NCBI GenBank assembly: GCA_030141605.1 | Contig: JAQGDQ010001214.1 | Location: forward strand, 1 to 54,828 | Direction: 5' to 3' | DNA length: 54,828 nucleotides | Source of the DNA: Tubiluchus corallicola | Taxonomy: Eukaryota > Priapulida > Priapulimorpha > Priapulimorphida > Tubiluchidae | Part shown: positions 33,290 to 44,667 of the stretch, one piece after another | How the letters are laid out: each line of letters opens with the position of its first letter | How positions within the stretch are numbered: the stretch's first letter is position 1 | Notes under the pieces: generated by a model | The model's database searches: none | The model's input: only the letters and a program-made list of their open reading frames with translations | What the model was told of the DNA's origin: nothing | Position numbers and translations under genes: made by a program

Positions 33290-33933
33290 TTTTGTTTAAG
33301 TTCCTAATTAGTTTAATAAATACTATTTTATTACGCACGCATTTGTCTGGTTGCTAATATTATTGTAGCGTGTAACAGCATCAAGGAAAACGATACTACA
33401 GTATTTGATTGGTAACTATAGCCCAGTCTGTAAACTTATTAAAACTCAATACACGATATAGTGAAGTGTTGCACTTTACTAGAAATTAACTTTACATAAA
33501 AATTACAAGAAACATTTTTAGACGAATTGCTTTAATTTAACAAAAATTGTTTAACAAAATTAAAAAAGCAACATTAATAACTGGAATAACATTGTAACAA
33601 AAACATTTTAAATCACCAAGAAGTTTAAAGAGGCGTTTATGTAGCATGCGGATGCGTTTTCCACCCCTGCGGAACAGCCTGAGGAAAAAAACCAACGTGG
33701 GTAGGTGCAGAAAAAGAATAGTGGGCTGAACAAATGAGTGTACTGAAAACAATGTAAACAGATTTTATCTATTCCGCAACATCGGCATCCGGATGCTACG
33801 TAAATGTCACTTAACATTACGTAATCGACCAGAAATGTGCATCCTAATGCATTGCATAGCTAGACACGTTTACACACTCAATGGTCGTACAAATCTCACT
33901 CTACTATTAAAGACGTTCTGATTGTTCTGCAAC
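33290..33933. other. No gene seen
   Basis: AT-rich sequence; the overlapping minus-strand frames at 33537-33817 lack coding signals. Confidence 0.35.
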
Positions 33934-33941
33934 AGTTAAAG

Positions 33942-34477
33942 CAGTGGTTACCAACCTTCTGTTAATGGCGACCCCTTTCCAGAACCCTGCATCATATAGT
34001 GACCCCACGAAGAACATAATCACATGTCACACTATTAAACATCATTATCTTTCGCATTTATTAATTTTAACTTACTGTTCAAAAAATTATTGAACAATGA
34101 CTGATTGTTTCATTAATGTGATGGTTGCGCTTGTTTCTCAGAGACCAGTAATGCAACAGCAATAGGTATCTAAGGTAAAATGAATAACAACACGCATTCG
34201 GGTGGTGAACACTGTACACAAGTGTACAGCATGGAACAACGTGCATTTTCTTTTTTCCGAAAATCAAGCACTGATAAACCACATTTAGAGCGGGGAAAAA
34301 CCCTGTTTCACTTTCCAGAACAAATGATGTAATGAGAGACTGACAAAACAAGACCTACTTACAAACTTTTCATGAAAACAGCATTTTTAAAAATGGTTTT
34401 TGGACTATTTCGTTGACCCCACGAAAAGTGCTTGGTGACCCCAATTGGGGTTGCGACCCCAAGTTTGGGAACCCATG
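33942..34477. mobile_element. hAT-type non-autonomous element with 8-bp TSD
   Basis: Termini CAGTGGTTACCAACCTTC and, reverse-complemented, CATGGGTTCCCAAACTTG are typical hAT inverted repeats, and subterminal GCGACCCC motifs occur near both ends. Flanks are AGTTAAAG (33934-33941) and ACTTAAAG (34478-34485), an 8-bp target duplication with one change. No transposase frame. Confidence 0.8.
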
Positions 34478-34552
34478 ACTTAAAGAAGAACCGAACCCCA
34501 TCTTAACATGTATACTTTTTGCCGTACTTCAAAATGGGGTAGAATATAAAAA

Positions 34553-34556
34553 AATC

Positions 34557-34588
<32 letters not shown>

Positions 34589-34640
34589 GCACATACATAT
34601 ATATATATATTGTGTGTGTATGTATATATATATCTATACA
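34553..34640. repeat. (TA)n(CA)n/(TG)n(TA)n palindromic microsatellite
   Basis: TA and CA dinucleotides on the left and TGTG/TATATA on the right are near reverse complements, so the block is self-complementary. Confidence 0.8.
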
Positions 34641-34644
34641 TAGG

Positions 34645-35340
34645 GTGACTCATAATACACTTTGATTTCTAATTTACTTTTTACATTTTTCTCCAATCTC
34701 AGCAAACTCTTACGTGAATCAAAAAGAGTCTATATACACAACACAAGTTCAAAAATCGCAATAAAGAGGAACCAATGAAAACATTCACCTAGTTAACTGT
34801 GGGAGAAATTAGAAAAATCAGAAAGGCCAAAAATTTAGGCGTTTCCGGAATTGCAAATTTAAACATACGAAAAAACATAGTAGGATTGGCCAGTAAAAAC
34901 AGTTAGAACAATCCAGATGGCGTAATATAGATTCACGCTAATACAATGATGAATTTATAAACAAACACCCCAACAAATGGTTCTTTGCTTAACATCACCG
35001 TGGACAAAACTTTGATAAATTGTCTACGCTATACAATTTTGCATGCAAACTAAAGTTAATATTAAATACGGCATGTGACTGTACAAAATTGCCTTAGCAG
35101 CCTTTACTTCAAGCAAATGTGTAATATTAAGAGTAACAAAAGTGCAGTAATTTCATTTGGGAAGCCACAGAATCAGTAAACTGCACTGCTGCTACGGGCT
35201 TAATGTCAAGATGTCATTACAGTTTTTGTACAGCTTAAAGAGCAAAACTGTTAGTAGCATTCCAAGTAAGATTACCACCCTTTTTCAGTTTACAATTTAA
35301 AAATATATTCAAGTAGTAACTGTATAAGGAAAGAAAGGAA
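34645..35340. other. CCDC77 downstream flank; no feature seen
   Basis: AT-rich sequence 3' of CCDC77. I find no canonical AATAAA in the first 100 bases after its stop on the minus strand. Confidence 0.35.
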
Positions 35341-35341
35341 A

Positions 35342-36835
35342 TCATAAATGGCGTAGATCATTTTCTAATGAATATATTTTTGCTTTGAGTTGTCTAACTT
35401 CCTCAGATATGTTTCTGGATCTCACAGCTGTGTCGCGAATATCTTGTAAAACCTCCAAATCACGGTTGTCGTTATCACCAAACTGAACCAGTGTCACTTT
35501 GACAAGCTGCTTTTCAAGATCCTTGAGTTTACCGCGCAGCATACGTACGTCAGTTCTAAAGCCTTCGGCTTCGAGGTTGCGACGCCTCTCCAAGTCGCGA
35601 TATCGGCGCTTCATCATCTGCAGCTGCGCCGTGATCTTTTCGCTCTTTTCCTTAAACTCTGCCGTCAGTTCTTCGTTGCGCTGATTCGCAATACACAACT
35701 GTTCCTCCAAATTTATGCACTGCTCTCTGTACGTATCACACAGTTTCTGTGTTTCGAGAGCGTGAAATTCACTTTCCTCCAGCTGTTTCTCATACTTAAC
35801 CTTCAGTCTGAAAATTTCTCCACTTTGTCGTTCTTCCTCTGATAGAATAGGCACGTACTGCCACTGATACCCAGGCTTAGTACGAACGGTTTTTCCAGTT
35901 CCTGGCCCTGCAGAATAGTGGCTAGTACTCTGTAAAACTTCTTCTAATTGTTGTGTCAACGCGCCCAATTTATCTCCTTGTAATTCAAGTTCGTGGATCA
36001 GCGCATCTCTGTCTTCAATCCAACTTCTCTCCTCACGTCTCATCTTATTCTGCAGCTCAACAAGATCCTTGGTGCCTTGATAAAGCAGATTTTGTGTCCT
36101 TTCTAGTTGTCCGCGAAGGCCCTGGATGACAGTAGCTTCCCTTTTCTTCATCAAATCGGATTCTTCTCGGTAGGCACGGCGATCCTCCATGAGAGCTTCT
36201 ACGTGTTCACTTGACAGCCTCTTCTGATCGTCCATCTGCTTTTGCAAAGCGGCCATCTGCAATTTAAGATTTTCATTTTCGTCTTTAAGTTTAGCAATTT
36301 CCTGAGATACGGCAGTACCTTTGTTGGCGCTGGATGGTCTTTTTGGTTTTTGAGTTGGTTTTGACCAACTGTCTGGGTACAGCTGTTTCATTGGAGCCAG
36401 ATCAGGAGGATTCTTCAGAAAGAAAGTGACTTCCTCCTCGAGTCCGCCAGAGAGTGTAAGAAGCTGCTGTATTCTCTTTCTGTCTTCCATCTCTCTCAGT
36501 TTAAGCCTGTCATTTTCGGCATACACATGTAGCACGTGTTCACGCTCTTGAAAGAGATAGACCTGCATGTCGCTCAGAGTTTTCTGCAGTTCCACTATCT
36601 CTTTGTCGCGTTGCTGTAATTCCAAATGCAACTTGTGTTCTTTCTCGAGTGACATTTTTAAATCTGACAGTTTTTTTAACATTGCTTCTCTTTCATGGTC
36701 ATACTGCGCAAGTTTTTGTCTATAAAAATCTATCAACTCTTTTGTCGGTTTTTCGGCTCCTATTTTTGAAATTACGTTTGGGAGCTTTCGTTTTTTCTTA
36801 TTTCCTTTTGGCGTTCCAGATTTTGGTGGTCTCAT
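35342..36835 (-). CDS. CCDC77: CCDC77, coiled-coil domain-containing protein 77
   Basis: A single open frame of 497 codons, ATG at 36835 and TGA at 35342-35344. The human protein is 488 aa. Conserved blocks in order: KELIDFYRQKLAQYD (residues about 32-46), ELQKTLSDMQV(Y)LFQEREHV with AENDRL (about 83-110), LTLSGGLEEEVTFF, SSEHVEALMEDRRAYREE, QGTKDLVELQNKM, YREQCINLEEQL, and RYRDLERRRNLEAEGF close to the end SLENDLRHL. Heptad-rich coiled coil makes up most of it; a Pro/Ser/Lys-rich break lies near residues 145-175. Human CCDC77 is reported at centrosomes/cilia. No signal peptide or membrane segment. Unlike the human gene, the whole coding region is uninterrupted here, so either introns were lost or this is an intact retrocopy. 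No poly(A) tract or flanking repeats were seen to favour the second. Confidence 0.92.
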   Translation of the reverse strand: MRPPKSGTPKGNKKKRKLPNVISKIGAEKPTKELIDFYRQKLAQYDHEREAMLKKLSDLKMSLEKEHKLHLELQQRDKEIVELQKTLSDMQVYLFQEREHVLHVYAENDRLKLREMEDRKRIQQLLTLSGGLEEEVTFFLKNPPDLAPMKQLYPDSWSKPTQKPKRPSSANKGTAVSQEIAKLKDENENLKLQMAALQKQMDDQKRLSSEHVEALMEDRRAYREESDLMKKREATVIQGLRGQLERTQNLLYQGTKDLVELQNKMRREERSWIEDRDALIHELELQGDKLGALTQQLEEVLQSTSHYSAGPGTGKTVRTKPGYQWQYVPILSEEERQSGEIFRLKVKYEKQLEESEFHALETQKLCDTYREQCINLEEQLCIANQRNEELTAEFKEKSEKITAQLQMMKRRYRDLERRRNLEAEGFRTDVRMLRGKLKDLEKQLVKVTLVQFGDNDNRDLEVLQDIRDTAVRSRNISEEVRQLKAKIYSLENDLRHL

Positions 36836-36956
36836 AATTTTTGCGCTGATATTTCAACAACCTATTAAAACAGTTGTAAATTATATACTGTGCTCATAAT
36901 ACAGTTAGGGGTGTAACAAAACATTATTATCAACACAGAGTCATAGACAGTGCTAT

Positions 36957-37391
36957 AGTCAAACCTCGAGTTACCGCCAAGCCCACTTGCTGACTATAAA
37001 ATGGCTAGAAATGAAACAGTTATATTCAAATGTATACAAAAATAATATATACCACATCCTGTTACCCGCCATTGAACTTATATGTGCTCAATGGGAGAAT
37101 ACCATCAGCCGCTTTTCAGTATAACGCCAGCTGCACAAGGCTGTTGTGTCGACTCAAGTTGTATAAAATAATGCATGTTATCATGCTTAGATAGTTTGCA
37201 AGCTAAGTGTAGAATCGCAATGATATTATTGTCAATGCCATGAAGTCAAACAGACAAGAAAACATGTGGCTAAATTACAGTTCTAAATTCATTTTCACGA
37301 CTTATCTAAGTTCATTTTTTCTACATGCACCTATTTAGTGGGACAGTAAGCCTACAATCTATTATTGTTGGGTAACGAGGTTAACTGCAGT
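36957..37391. mobile_element. Tc1/pogo-like MITE
   Basis: Left AGTCAAACCTCGAGTTACC and, reverse-complemented from the right, ACTGCAGTTAACCTCGTTACC share AACCTCG(A)GTTACC-type ends, as in pogo/Tigger elements. It sits just upstream of CCDC77. Target duplication not clear. Confidence 0.4.
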
Positions 37392-37559
37392 GGACCAGCG
37401 TGTCAAAGGAAACCATTAAACTAGCATATTAGCATATGATAGACGTTTCTGCTTACAAAGAAAACGGCACATGATTGTTTCTAAGTATATTATTAGTTTA
37501 ACTGACCGCCATTTCAAAACTAATTATTTTAAATCTGTTTTTTTAATTAACTATATGCT

Positions 37560-37885
37560 CATAGCTCTATCAAATTAGCACGCTTGCGGCTATGGTGGCG
37601 CGCTCTACAATTTTCGTTCAGCCACCGTACTATTATAGGACAAAAGCGAACTAAGATGATATAAAAGTCATGAAAGCTTATTACTATATTAGTCGCACAA
37701 AAATGTGTTGTTGAAGCTTGTGAAGCAAAAACATTGTGAGTCAATTATGCAGAGTTATTTGAATCAATTGCCGACTATTTTTATGTAAATTTGAACAGAA
37801 GCGGCACGTTCCAGGCGTTTTTGAGTCAAGCGATTCAGTCTATTAACCGTGTGTCTGTTAAGTGGCGCCTACTGTAGTACACTTG
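37560..37885 (-). mobile_element. Diverged relative of family M2
   Basis: TCAATTATGCAGAGTTATTT, GCCGACTATTTTTATG and GGCGTTTTTGAGTCAA correspond to the reverse complement of 8440-8530. Its outer end CTACTGTA(GTA) resembles TACAGTAGGTGCCGCTTAAT at 46394, suggesting a pogo-like terminus. Confidence 0.45.
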
Positions 37886-38289
37886 TTTTCTACCGCTTCA
37901 TTTCTTAAGCCCATTACAATAATATACCTGTTGATGACAAACATATTACGTAGTACCAACCTAGTACGTAATGACAGACATTAGGAAATTCTCAAAACTT
38001 TAAAATATTTTTTAAAAATGAATGATACACCGCGCTGGCAATGTGCTGTTTCTTCGAATGCGAAGCAGCCGCACAAATTTTTAACTCGGTTTGTTACCAG
38101 CTCGTATTGTACGTTATTTTGAGCATTTGCAGTGGCTGTAACGAATTCAGTTATACAGCATGGACCAGCAATAGTGAGAGAGAAATACAGTAATAATCGT
38201 TAACAAATTCAAAGGAAAGTTTAAAATATTCACCTTTATAATAAATTTTGATATAAAAAGTTAAAAACCTATTTTATAATTTAATGATT

Positions 38290-38365
38290 TTTACCAGTTA
38301 TTATTATTATTGTTGTTGTTGTTGCTGTTGTTATTGTTGTTGCTGTTATTAATTATTATTTTTAA
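38290..38365 (+). repeat. (TTA)n/(TTG)n trinucleotide repeat
   Basis: Imperfect TTA, TTG and CTG units. Confidence 0.8.
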
Positions 38366-38626
38366 ATTGATTATGTCTACATTATTTGTTCTACATAATA
38401 CGTTTGAATTAATTGGAATTGAGATGTAGGCTTAAGAACTTGGTTTTCTTGTTGTTATACAAATGGCATGTCTAAAAATAGCTACGAATTAACTACCACT
38501 GCACAAATTACCATCATACAAAACATTGGCCATCATTAATGTCATAGTCACAATATCCTCCTTGTAGTCTCTGGAGTAAATGTCTCACTCCTGACCTAGA
38601 ATAAAATCTCCAATGTTTTTTTACAG

Positions 38627-40850
38627 ATGGAAACAATAGGAGACCAATTGTGGTAGGTACACCAACGGACACCAAGTTCCATGCTCCATTGATATGCAAC
38701 GTGGCGCTCATTGTGCGTGATGCAATCAGAGAGATTGGTGATCCTTTAACTGCAGGCAGTAAGAGCCTAGAAATAGGAGTTGGTAAGTTAGGGTGATAGG
38801 GAGTTTCCTACCTATGACATTTCTGCTATTTCTATTAATAATACCTGTACCCAGTATATAACTGTACCGCACCCGTACTGCTGAGTAAGGCAGAGAATTG
38901 AAATTTCAGAGTCCTAACAATCCTTAGAGAATTAATTACAAGGCTCCAAATTCCAAATCAACTTGTCCTAGGTTAGAAGGCCTGATCCAGGGGTCAAATA
39001 ATCTGTTCCACGTCCACCCCCAGCAGACGCTCATGTTGGCATCGTTTTCCTTTGCATTCCCTTTGTTGTGTCATCTTTTTAACTATAAGAGTGGTTGTGT
39101 TGATGTAATTTTTATTGGATTTTAGGCCACTAACTGAAAATACACATTAGTGAGACAACCAAGAATGAGCTGTATGACACACAGGGCTACATAATTACAG
39201 AAAACGGCTCCATAGAAGTGAAGGTAAGAATGTCTGAGTAGTAGGTTCTTTTGTCTGTGTACCGCCATTTAGTCACGTGGTTAACCTGAACATTTTAAAG
39301 AAACACCAATGTTTTTAATAACTTTGACCCTACAGTTGTTTTACCTGTAACTTCTTATTTTGTTTGTGCAGCAAGTAGTTGACGTCACCACTTTAAAGAA
39401 AGTCTGGTGTTTTCAATGACTTTAGTAGTATTATTTTGTCTTTGCATCAATATTCGAACATGTGGCCTTGCTAAACCTAATCTGTCCCTACTTAACCGTT
39501 TTTTTATTCACTCAGCTGACAGTCTTTCTAAGTTTCTGGCTGGTGCATAAATAGTAAAGACCTTTGGGAAATGTGTTCACCACCACATAATTTGCTGTCC
39601 TCATGGTGATAACAGTGCTAAGGGGTGTTACTACTGAGCATGGAAATATTACCATTGATTCTGCTGTGCACGCAAATAATTTTACTTATAGCTCTTGACT
39701 TTTGTTCACAGGGCAAGGGAACAATGAAGACTTATTGGCTACAGAGAGCCAAACGTTCTCAAGCCTTCAGTACAAAAAATACTGGCAACAATTAAAGAGT
39801 GAAATCAGAGTAGAGGTACAGCGGAAAATTTACAGCCCAGTTCCTGTGGAGCATGTTCTCTGCAGATCACTGTCCGTACACTCTAATAACCAAGATCGCA
39901 AGAACATGGAGGTGGAAGATGCTTTTATAAAAGGTGAACGTGTGTTGACGGAATAGGAGCTGGACAAAATGGCCTCTGAAATATACGAATACCACGTGAA
40001 AGAGCTGAGACAAAAAGCAGCTATAGAGAATTGGCATCGCATCAGGAACTTCATCTACTTGACGAGCAGCACGGGCATCGGAAGATTGTCGAGTAACTTC
40101 TTTGAACAAGAGTTTGACAAGATCGAAAACAAGGCAAAGAAAAAGGAGTTCTTTATGAACAAATGGCAGTGTGTCACCATCTGCAGCTGGTGAATCAGAA
40201 GAAACAATCATCGAGGAAAGTGAAACCAAACAAACTGAGCAGCAAGTCAATGACAATGATGAAGATGTTACCTCTAGTAATCAATATGCTAGCAGCAGAA
40301 ATGACACTGTTGGTCCAGGTAGTGCTAGCAAAATGGACACTCTTAAATACGACTCTGTAAGCATTAAGACAGAAACAAACATATCTCAAAAGACCCTTCT
40401 TTGAATGGACTTTTAATAACAGACTTCGCTCCCAAAGCAGGACCGATTCAGTTAGAGTCTTAGATAAACTTGAAATAATAGAAACCTGTGATCAAATTGG
40501 AAACACTGATACTAATAAGAATGGGACAAATTCAATGGAAACCAGCTAATGGAAACAAACTAATGAGAATGAAAATCCAAATGGAGAAAAACGGAGCAAC
40601 CTTTGCATGGATTAAGTTAAGCTACAGATAACCAATGATGGAAGAAATGGCAATGGAGAAACTGTAACTCAAGCAACTGTAGTCATAGAAGAAGCTGGAT
40701 GAGAACCCAAATGAAACAAATTCAATTGATTTTTGCCAACATATCATTGGATTTTTTCCAGCAGAACATTGCGAGAAAGTAGCTGCAGATGGCAGCAAGT
40801 TAAACAATTCTGTTGCAAATGGAATATCAGTAGGAAACAAAGTGGCAGAG
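38627..40850 (+). pseudogene. Guanylate cyclase fragment (class III, soluble-type), decayed
   Basis: Three exon-like pieces with GT-AG borders match the C-terminal half of a class III cyclase domain. 38627-38782 encodes HAPLICNVALIVRDAIREI...LEIGVG. 39126-39223 encodes LKIHISETTK, YIITENGSIEVK. 39712-39795 encodes GKGTMKTYWLQ then TAA. KIHIS, EVKGKG and TYWL are hallmark blocks of nucleotide cyclases, and the mix resembles the atypical soluble guanylate cyclases. The exon that should hold HSGPVVAG and MPRYCLFGDTVN is missing between pieces 1 and 2. Piece 2 has a TAA just after its acceptor. Catalytic residues upstream are absent. I read it as a pseudogene remnant. An open tail in another frame follows (next entry). 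Confidence 0.6.
39778..40404 (+). pseudogene. Interrupted charged open frame after the cyclase piece
   Basis: One frame reads KKYWQQLKSEIRVEVQ...VEDAFIKGERVLTE, then TAG (39954-39956), then ELDKMASEIYEYHVKELRQ...KAKKKEFFMNKW in the same frame. It then needs a shift near 40165 to continue as SVSPSAAGESEETIIEE to a TGA at 40402-40404. Both halves look like real protein, helical and charged and then acidic and low-complexity. They may be the long C-terminal tail of the cyclase or part of another gene. Family not recognised. A stop plus a frameshift point to decay. Confidence 0.45.
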
Positions 40851-41158
40851 TAACAACATAAGGTTGAGTAACAATGAACAGCAGCAGGGCAAAGTGCTAA
40901 ACTCATATCTGCTCGTATTGTGTGATATAAAGATTAATGTGAAAAGAAATTCGAAATGGTCCTTATTGATTGTGCCAATATGTGCATATTCGAGATGTTT
41001 ATGCATTGCAGCATGAGTCACAACAACAGCGCCAGTCACGCACAGGCAATTTTTCCAGTAGTCATCTGTCTATTCACTAACCTGTCTATTCAACAATTAA
41101 CTATTATTTTTTCCAGTACATTAGCATAATTGCAGCATTTCAGTAAACTTTAAAACTA
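40405..41158. other. Probable continuation of the decayed gene tail
   Basis: Asn/Glu/Thr-rich pieces such as ITNDGRNGNGETVTQ can be read around 40625-40700 but are broken by many stops. Nothing else seen. Confidence 0.3.
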
Positions 41159-41166
41159 CTGCATGT

Positions 41167-41602
41167 TAGGGGTGAGCATCGAACGTTCGAGTTCGAACAT
41201 TCGAATCGAATTCGAACGCTCGAATTCGATTCGAACGAGTTTTTTTTAGTTCGAACTCGATTCGAATCCAAAACTATAGATTCGAATAATTCAGCACTTC
41301 AGTCACATATGTTCCTGATCATTAAAACGATTGAAACATCATGCAATTAACATAATTTAGTTGTTATTTCTGCGCACAACTTTAAGCAAATTACTAGTGG
41401 TTTTATTGCAGAACAAAATCTAGTGATATGCATGATCTTTGTAAGACTAATTTTTACTGGTGGTTCGAAAACTAGTTCGAAAATTGTTCAATCTCAATTC
41501 GAATTCGGTTCGAATTCGAAACACTGAAGTTCGATTCGATTCGAATTCGAAAGTCACAAATTCGGTTCGATTCGAACTCGCTTTCTGGTTTGCTCACCCC
41601 TA
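41167..41602. mobile_element. hAT MITE with perfect 8-bp TSD
   Basis: Terminal repeats TAGGGGTGAGCA and TGCTCACCCCTA flank a 436-bp element. The duplicated target CTGCATGT lies on both sides (41159-41166, 41603-41610). 8-bp duplications with (C/T)AGGGGTG ends identify the hAT superfamily. Both subterminal regions carry many TTCGAA units and can form long hairpins. No coding capacity. Confidence 0.9.
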
Positions 41603-42248
41603 CTGCATGTTCATAATTTATGTGCATAATTTAGCATGATTTTAGAAAATTCTTCACATTATATTTATAATTATTATAGTGTAAAGAAAATAAGATTTTT
41701 CCTTTTACCAACATTGCAAGCTATTCATATTTTAATTAAAAAGTTTTTTGTTATGCATAATACTTTCTTGTATGTAATACAGAACGCTCTCAATGTAATT
41801 GTATACAAAACTTTTCGTGAGGTCTAATGTTTCAGCAATACGTTGTTGTCAACTTAAAATAGTATACTCTTATTCTTTTCGTTCTCCCTAGCCTTAAACA
41901 AAACCTATTTTTATAGGTGTAGTAGCTTGCAGTGTAGGGCTGTACTTGTCGCCGTGAGTGTCACTAGAGAGGTGTCGTGGCGTCACTGTATTAGTTATTG
42001 ATCAATAGACCAATAAGGTGTTGCATATTGTAGTTCAGCAAGTGCTAATTTCGAAAATAACTAAAATATTTTAATTTTATTTTTAAAACTACTACAGTTT
42101 ATATATACAGTACTGTGTAAAACTAATTTTATATTTAGTCTGGGGTGGCAGATTTCATAGCTTATGTTTTTCGATATGTCTTCCCATTTGCTTGGTTAAT
42201 TAGTTTATTTGCACAAAATTTGTTTGAACATTTGCTAGTAGTAATAGA

Positions 42249-42371
42249 ATGACGCAAAAGCGTAGCGGGAAGCAGACACACGGCAGGAAGCAGATACACG
42301 GCAGCCAACAGACACACGGCAGCCATCCAAAGAGTGGAAAAGATGAAGAGGGAGATCAAGTGAATGTGCAG
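42249..42371 (+). CDS. CENPQ: CENP-Q-like exon 1
   Basis: ATG then 41 codons, rich in Lys, Gln, His and Gly with an internal near-repeat (GRKQIHGSQQTHGS). Donor CAG/GTAATG in phase 0. Confidence 0.5.
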
Positions 42372-44667
42372 GTAATGCTAGTAAACAGTTGTTTCACATT
42401 GTCATTACACCATGTATGTTTACACCTCAGTATTAAAATGAGCCTTTTCACAGTTCCAGAGATTAGATTTATTCGATCCAAATAAACAATTGTACATATA
42501 CAATAAAATCTTGCAAATAAATATGATTAGTTAATGTTTTAAGAAGGGAGAAAGTCACCAGGCATGAATGTGTGAATGAATATGGTGGCCCACATTAATT
42601 AGTTACTTCTATTAAATTTACAAAAATGATTAAAATCAAATGTAAGTACCATATATACTTATGTACATGTCGACCTTATGTATAAGTCAATGTGCATTTT
42701 AAGACCAAAAATTGCATCATTTTTTATATTACCTGTGTAAAAGTCGACCATAAAATATTAAGATCTTCCAGAGTAAATGATGTCAACAATGGCCGAGTAA
42801 TAAATCAATAGCCTACTGTGTAAGATACATGCAAGTACCCTGGGCCGAGTATATGATACCTACCCGATATATATATATGGTGTTGTTTAAGAAAAAATCA
42901 TCATGTTTTCCTTTAGTTATTATGCAGGTTGTACAGTCGTGTTCTTCTTTGCATTCAAGTGCAAAATGTTAAAAGTTGAAAATGAGGATGCTTTATTTAC
43001 TGACTATTATTTTAGCCAAGCGAGTTTTTGATTCCAGGTGCCGGTATCTGTCTCATCAAAGTGGCAGCCATTGAACCAGTCAACATGCGGATATGTAGAA
43101 GGGCTATTGGACGATGCTGCTTTGACTGTCAAGCAGCTAGGCAAGCCGGAAATTTACGACGACATTGCAGGCATACTCGGCCAGGTGCGAGAAAGGTGGG
43201 CGAATGTTTTTTAGATTGCAATTCGGTGGCATAAACAGGTAGTTGTTGGCTAATATTGTGTACTTACGGAAGATTCTTTTGACTATTTTTAGCGAGTTTT
43301 CAGCTGAAATGTTGATAATAGTTTTTAGTTTTCGGAATACTTTTTGTTTATAGAATAAATGCCAGATGTTTTGACAGAGGCACGTTTCCTAAACCAGAGT
43401 TCGCCGATTACGAATCTATAGGAAGTTTGCAGGTACGTATCTTATTTAACATTTTACTTAATCGCAAACGCTTACGGTCCCGAAGGAGTTAAAGTACAAA
43501 AAAACATTTGTACCAAAAAGCAATGAACTTGTTTAAGTGTAGCGGTCTATAATTTCTTGCCACCCTGCACATCAGATGTTTATGCTGAAATTTTGGTTCG
43601 TTTTCTTTAAGCGAAGTATATTTAGATTTAAAAGTAGCAGATTGCTTTTTCCAAATATGCATGATCGAAGGACATTATTATTTCTGCTAAAAAGCAGTCG
43701 ATGTAGATAGTGAAGTGCAGTGGTCACCATGTTGCGCAAACAACCAATTAACTTCTAGTCTGTGGGTGTTAAGTCACATGCTTTTAGTGCAATTAATTTC
43801 AATACCATAAAACTGAAACTCAAGTCTGTTACCGTGTTTACTTAGGACCGTTTTTTGCTTAAGCCTGTGGTGTGCAAATTGCGGCCCACGAAGAGATTTG
43901 TCGACCTAATGAAAGTGCGGCCCGGGCGATTAATTGAGTGTATCCAGCTGAAGTCCGTGGCACGATCCCAAAGATAGTGCAGGTAGTTTTTTCTACTAGA
44001 TCGGATGCCATTAACCCTTACAAGACTGTTGTAGCTTAATGTCACTGTACTACACAGACTGTGTGATACACATTACTAATATGCATTGTAATGAAATTAC
44101 CACTATCTGTCCTGAAAGTAGAAATATATGGTTTGTAATATAAATTTTAATAACTTCTAAAATAGTTTCTGGAGTGTAGTAGTAATGATGTACGCAGGTC
44201 GGATGCAAAAAAATCGTTATTAGGCCTTTCTGTACTTGGCTCCTTGACCAAACTGCATGTGGCCCGCAGGAATTGTGGGAAAGTTTAATGTGGCCCGGCT
44301 AGTCAGATAATTTGCACACCCCTGGCTTAAGCTCATGCCTGGATCCACATGTAAGTTCTTAGTAGAGTATCATTTTGGCAATGAATGCTATTGATGAAAG
44401 AAAGAAAATATGTTGGAGGTGATTGGTAAGCTGAGTTTGTAAGGAGGTAAAGTAAGCCAAGGTGCACTGGTCTTAATAAATGTAAAGCTGATATTGCCGC
44501 TGGCAGTCTTTGATTCCACCATAATTATCCTATAATGACTAGGTGTTTGTTTGATTGCTGGATTCTGGCTGTGTGCCAAACTGTGTAGAAAAATCGAAAA
44601 CTTGAATTTTCGTATCTGTTTTCAGCCTGTAGCAATGAAGGAATTAGAGTTGTTGAAGTACTGTTAG
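42249..44667 (+). CDS. CENPQ: CENP-Q-like kinetochore protein (four exons)
   Basis: Joining 42249-42371, 43038-43195, 43354-43432 and 44626-44667 gives one frame with GT-AG borders and matching phases (0, 2, 0): 133 aa ending at TAG. The basic, low-complexity N-terminus (MTQKRSGKQTHGRKQ) precedes SSKWQPLNQST, which matches the conserved WQPLSKST of CENP-Q. An amphipathic region follows, and its GILGQVRERINARC...PEFADYESIGSL aligns in spacing with the human LKKRLLQQCETLKVPP...LTNVSSLL. CENP-Q works in the inner kinetochore CCAN with CENP-U/O/P. The human protein is 268 aa, so this copy stops about halfway. The same frame continues after the TAG as a coiled coil (QQMIQEVDRQQASLERLQ, then EEEE) to a second TAG at 44743. 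Either a damaged allele, a truncated protein, or a locus I have misread. Confidence 0.6.
43038..43195 (+). CDS. CENPQ: CENP-Q-like exon 2
   Basis: Acceptor TTGATTCCAG. Encodes VPVSVSSKWQPLNQST to GILGQVRE and ends AG/GTGGGC in phase 2. This exon carries the diagnostic WQPL motif. Confidence 0.6.
43354..43432 (+). CDS. CENPQ: CENP-Q-like exon 3
   Basis: Acceptor TTTGTTTATAG. Encodes INARCFDRGTFPKPEF and ADYESIGSLQ. Donor CAG/GTACGT in phase 0. Confidence 0.6.
43865..44324. mobile_element. hAT element with perfect 8-bp TSD in CENP-Q intron 3
   Basis: Ends CTGTGGTGTGCAAATT and, reverse-complemented, CAGGGGTGTGCAAATT. GCTTAAGC is duplicated at 43857-43864 and 44325-44332. Subterminal GCGGCCC and TGGCCCG motifs occur at both sides. 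No transposase frame. Confidence 0.88.
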
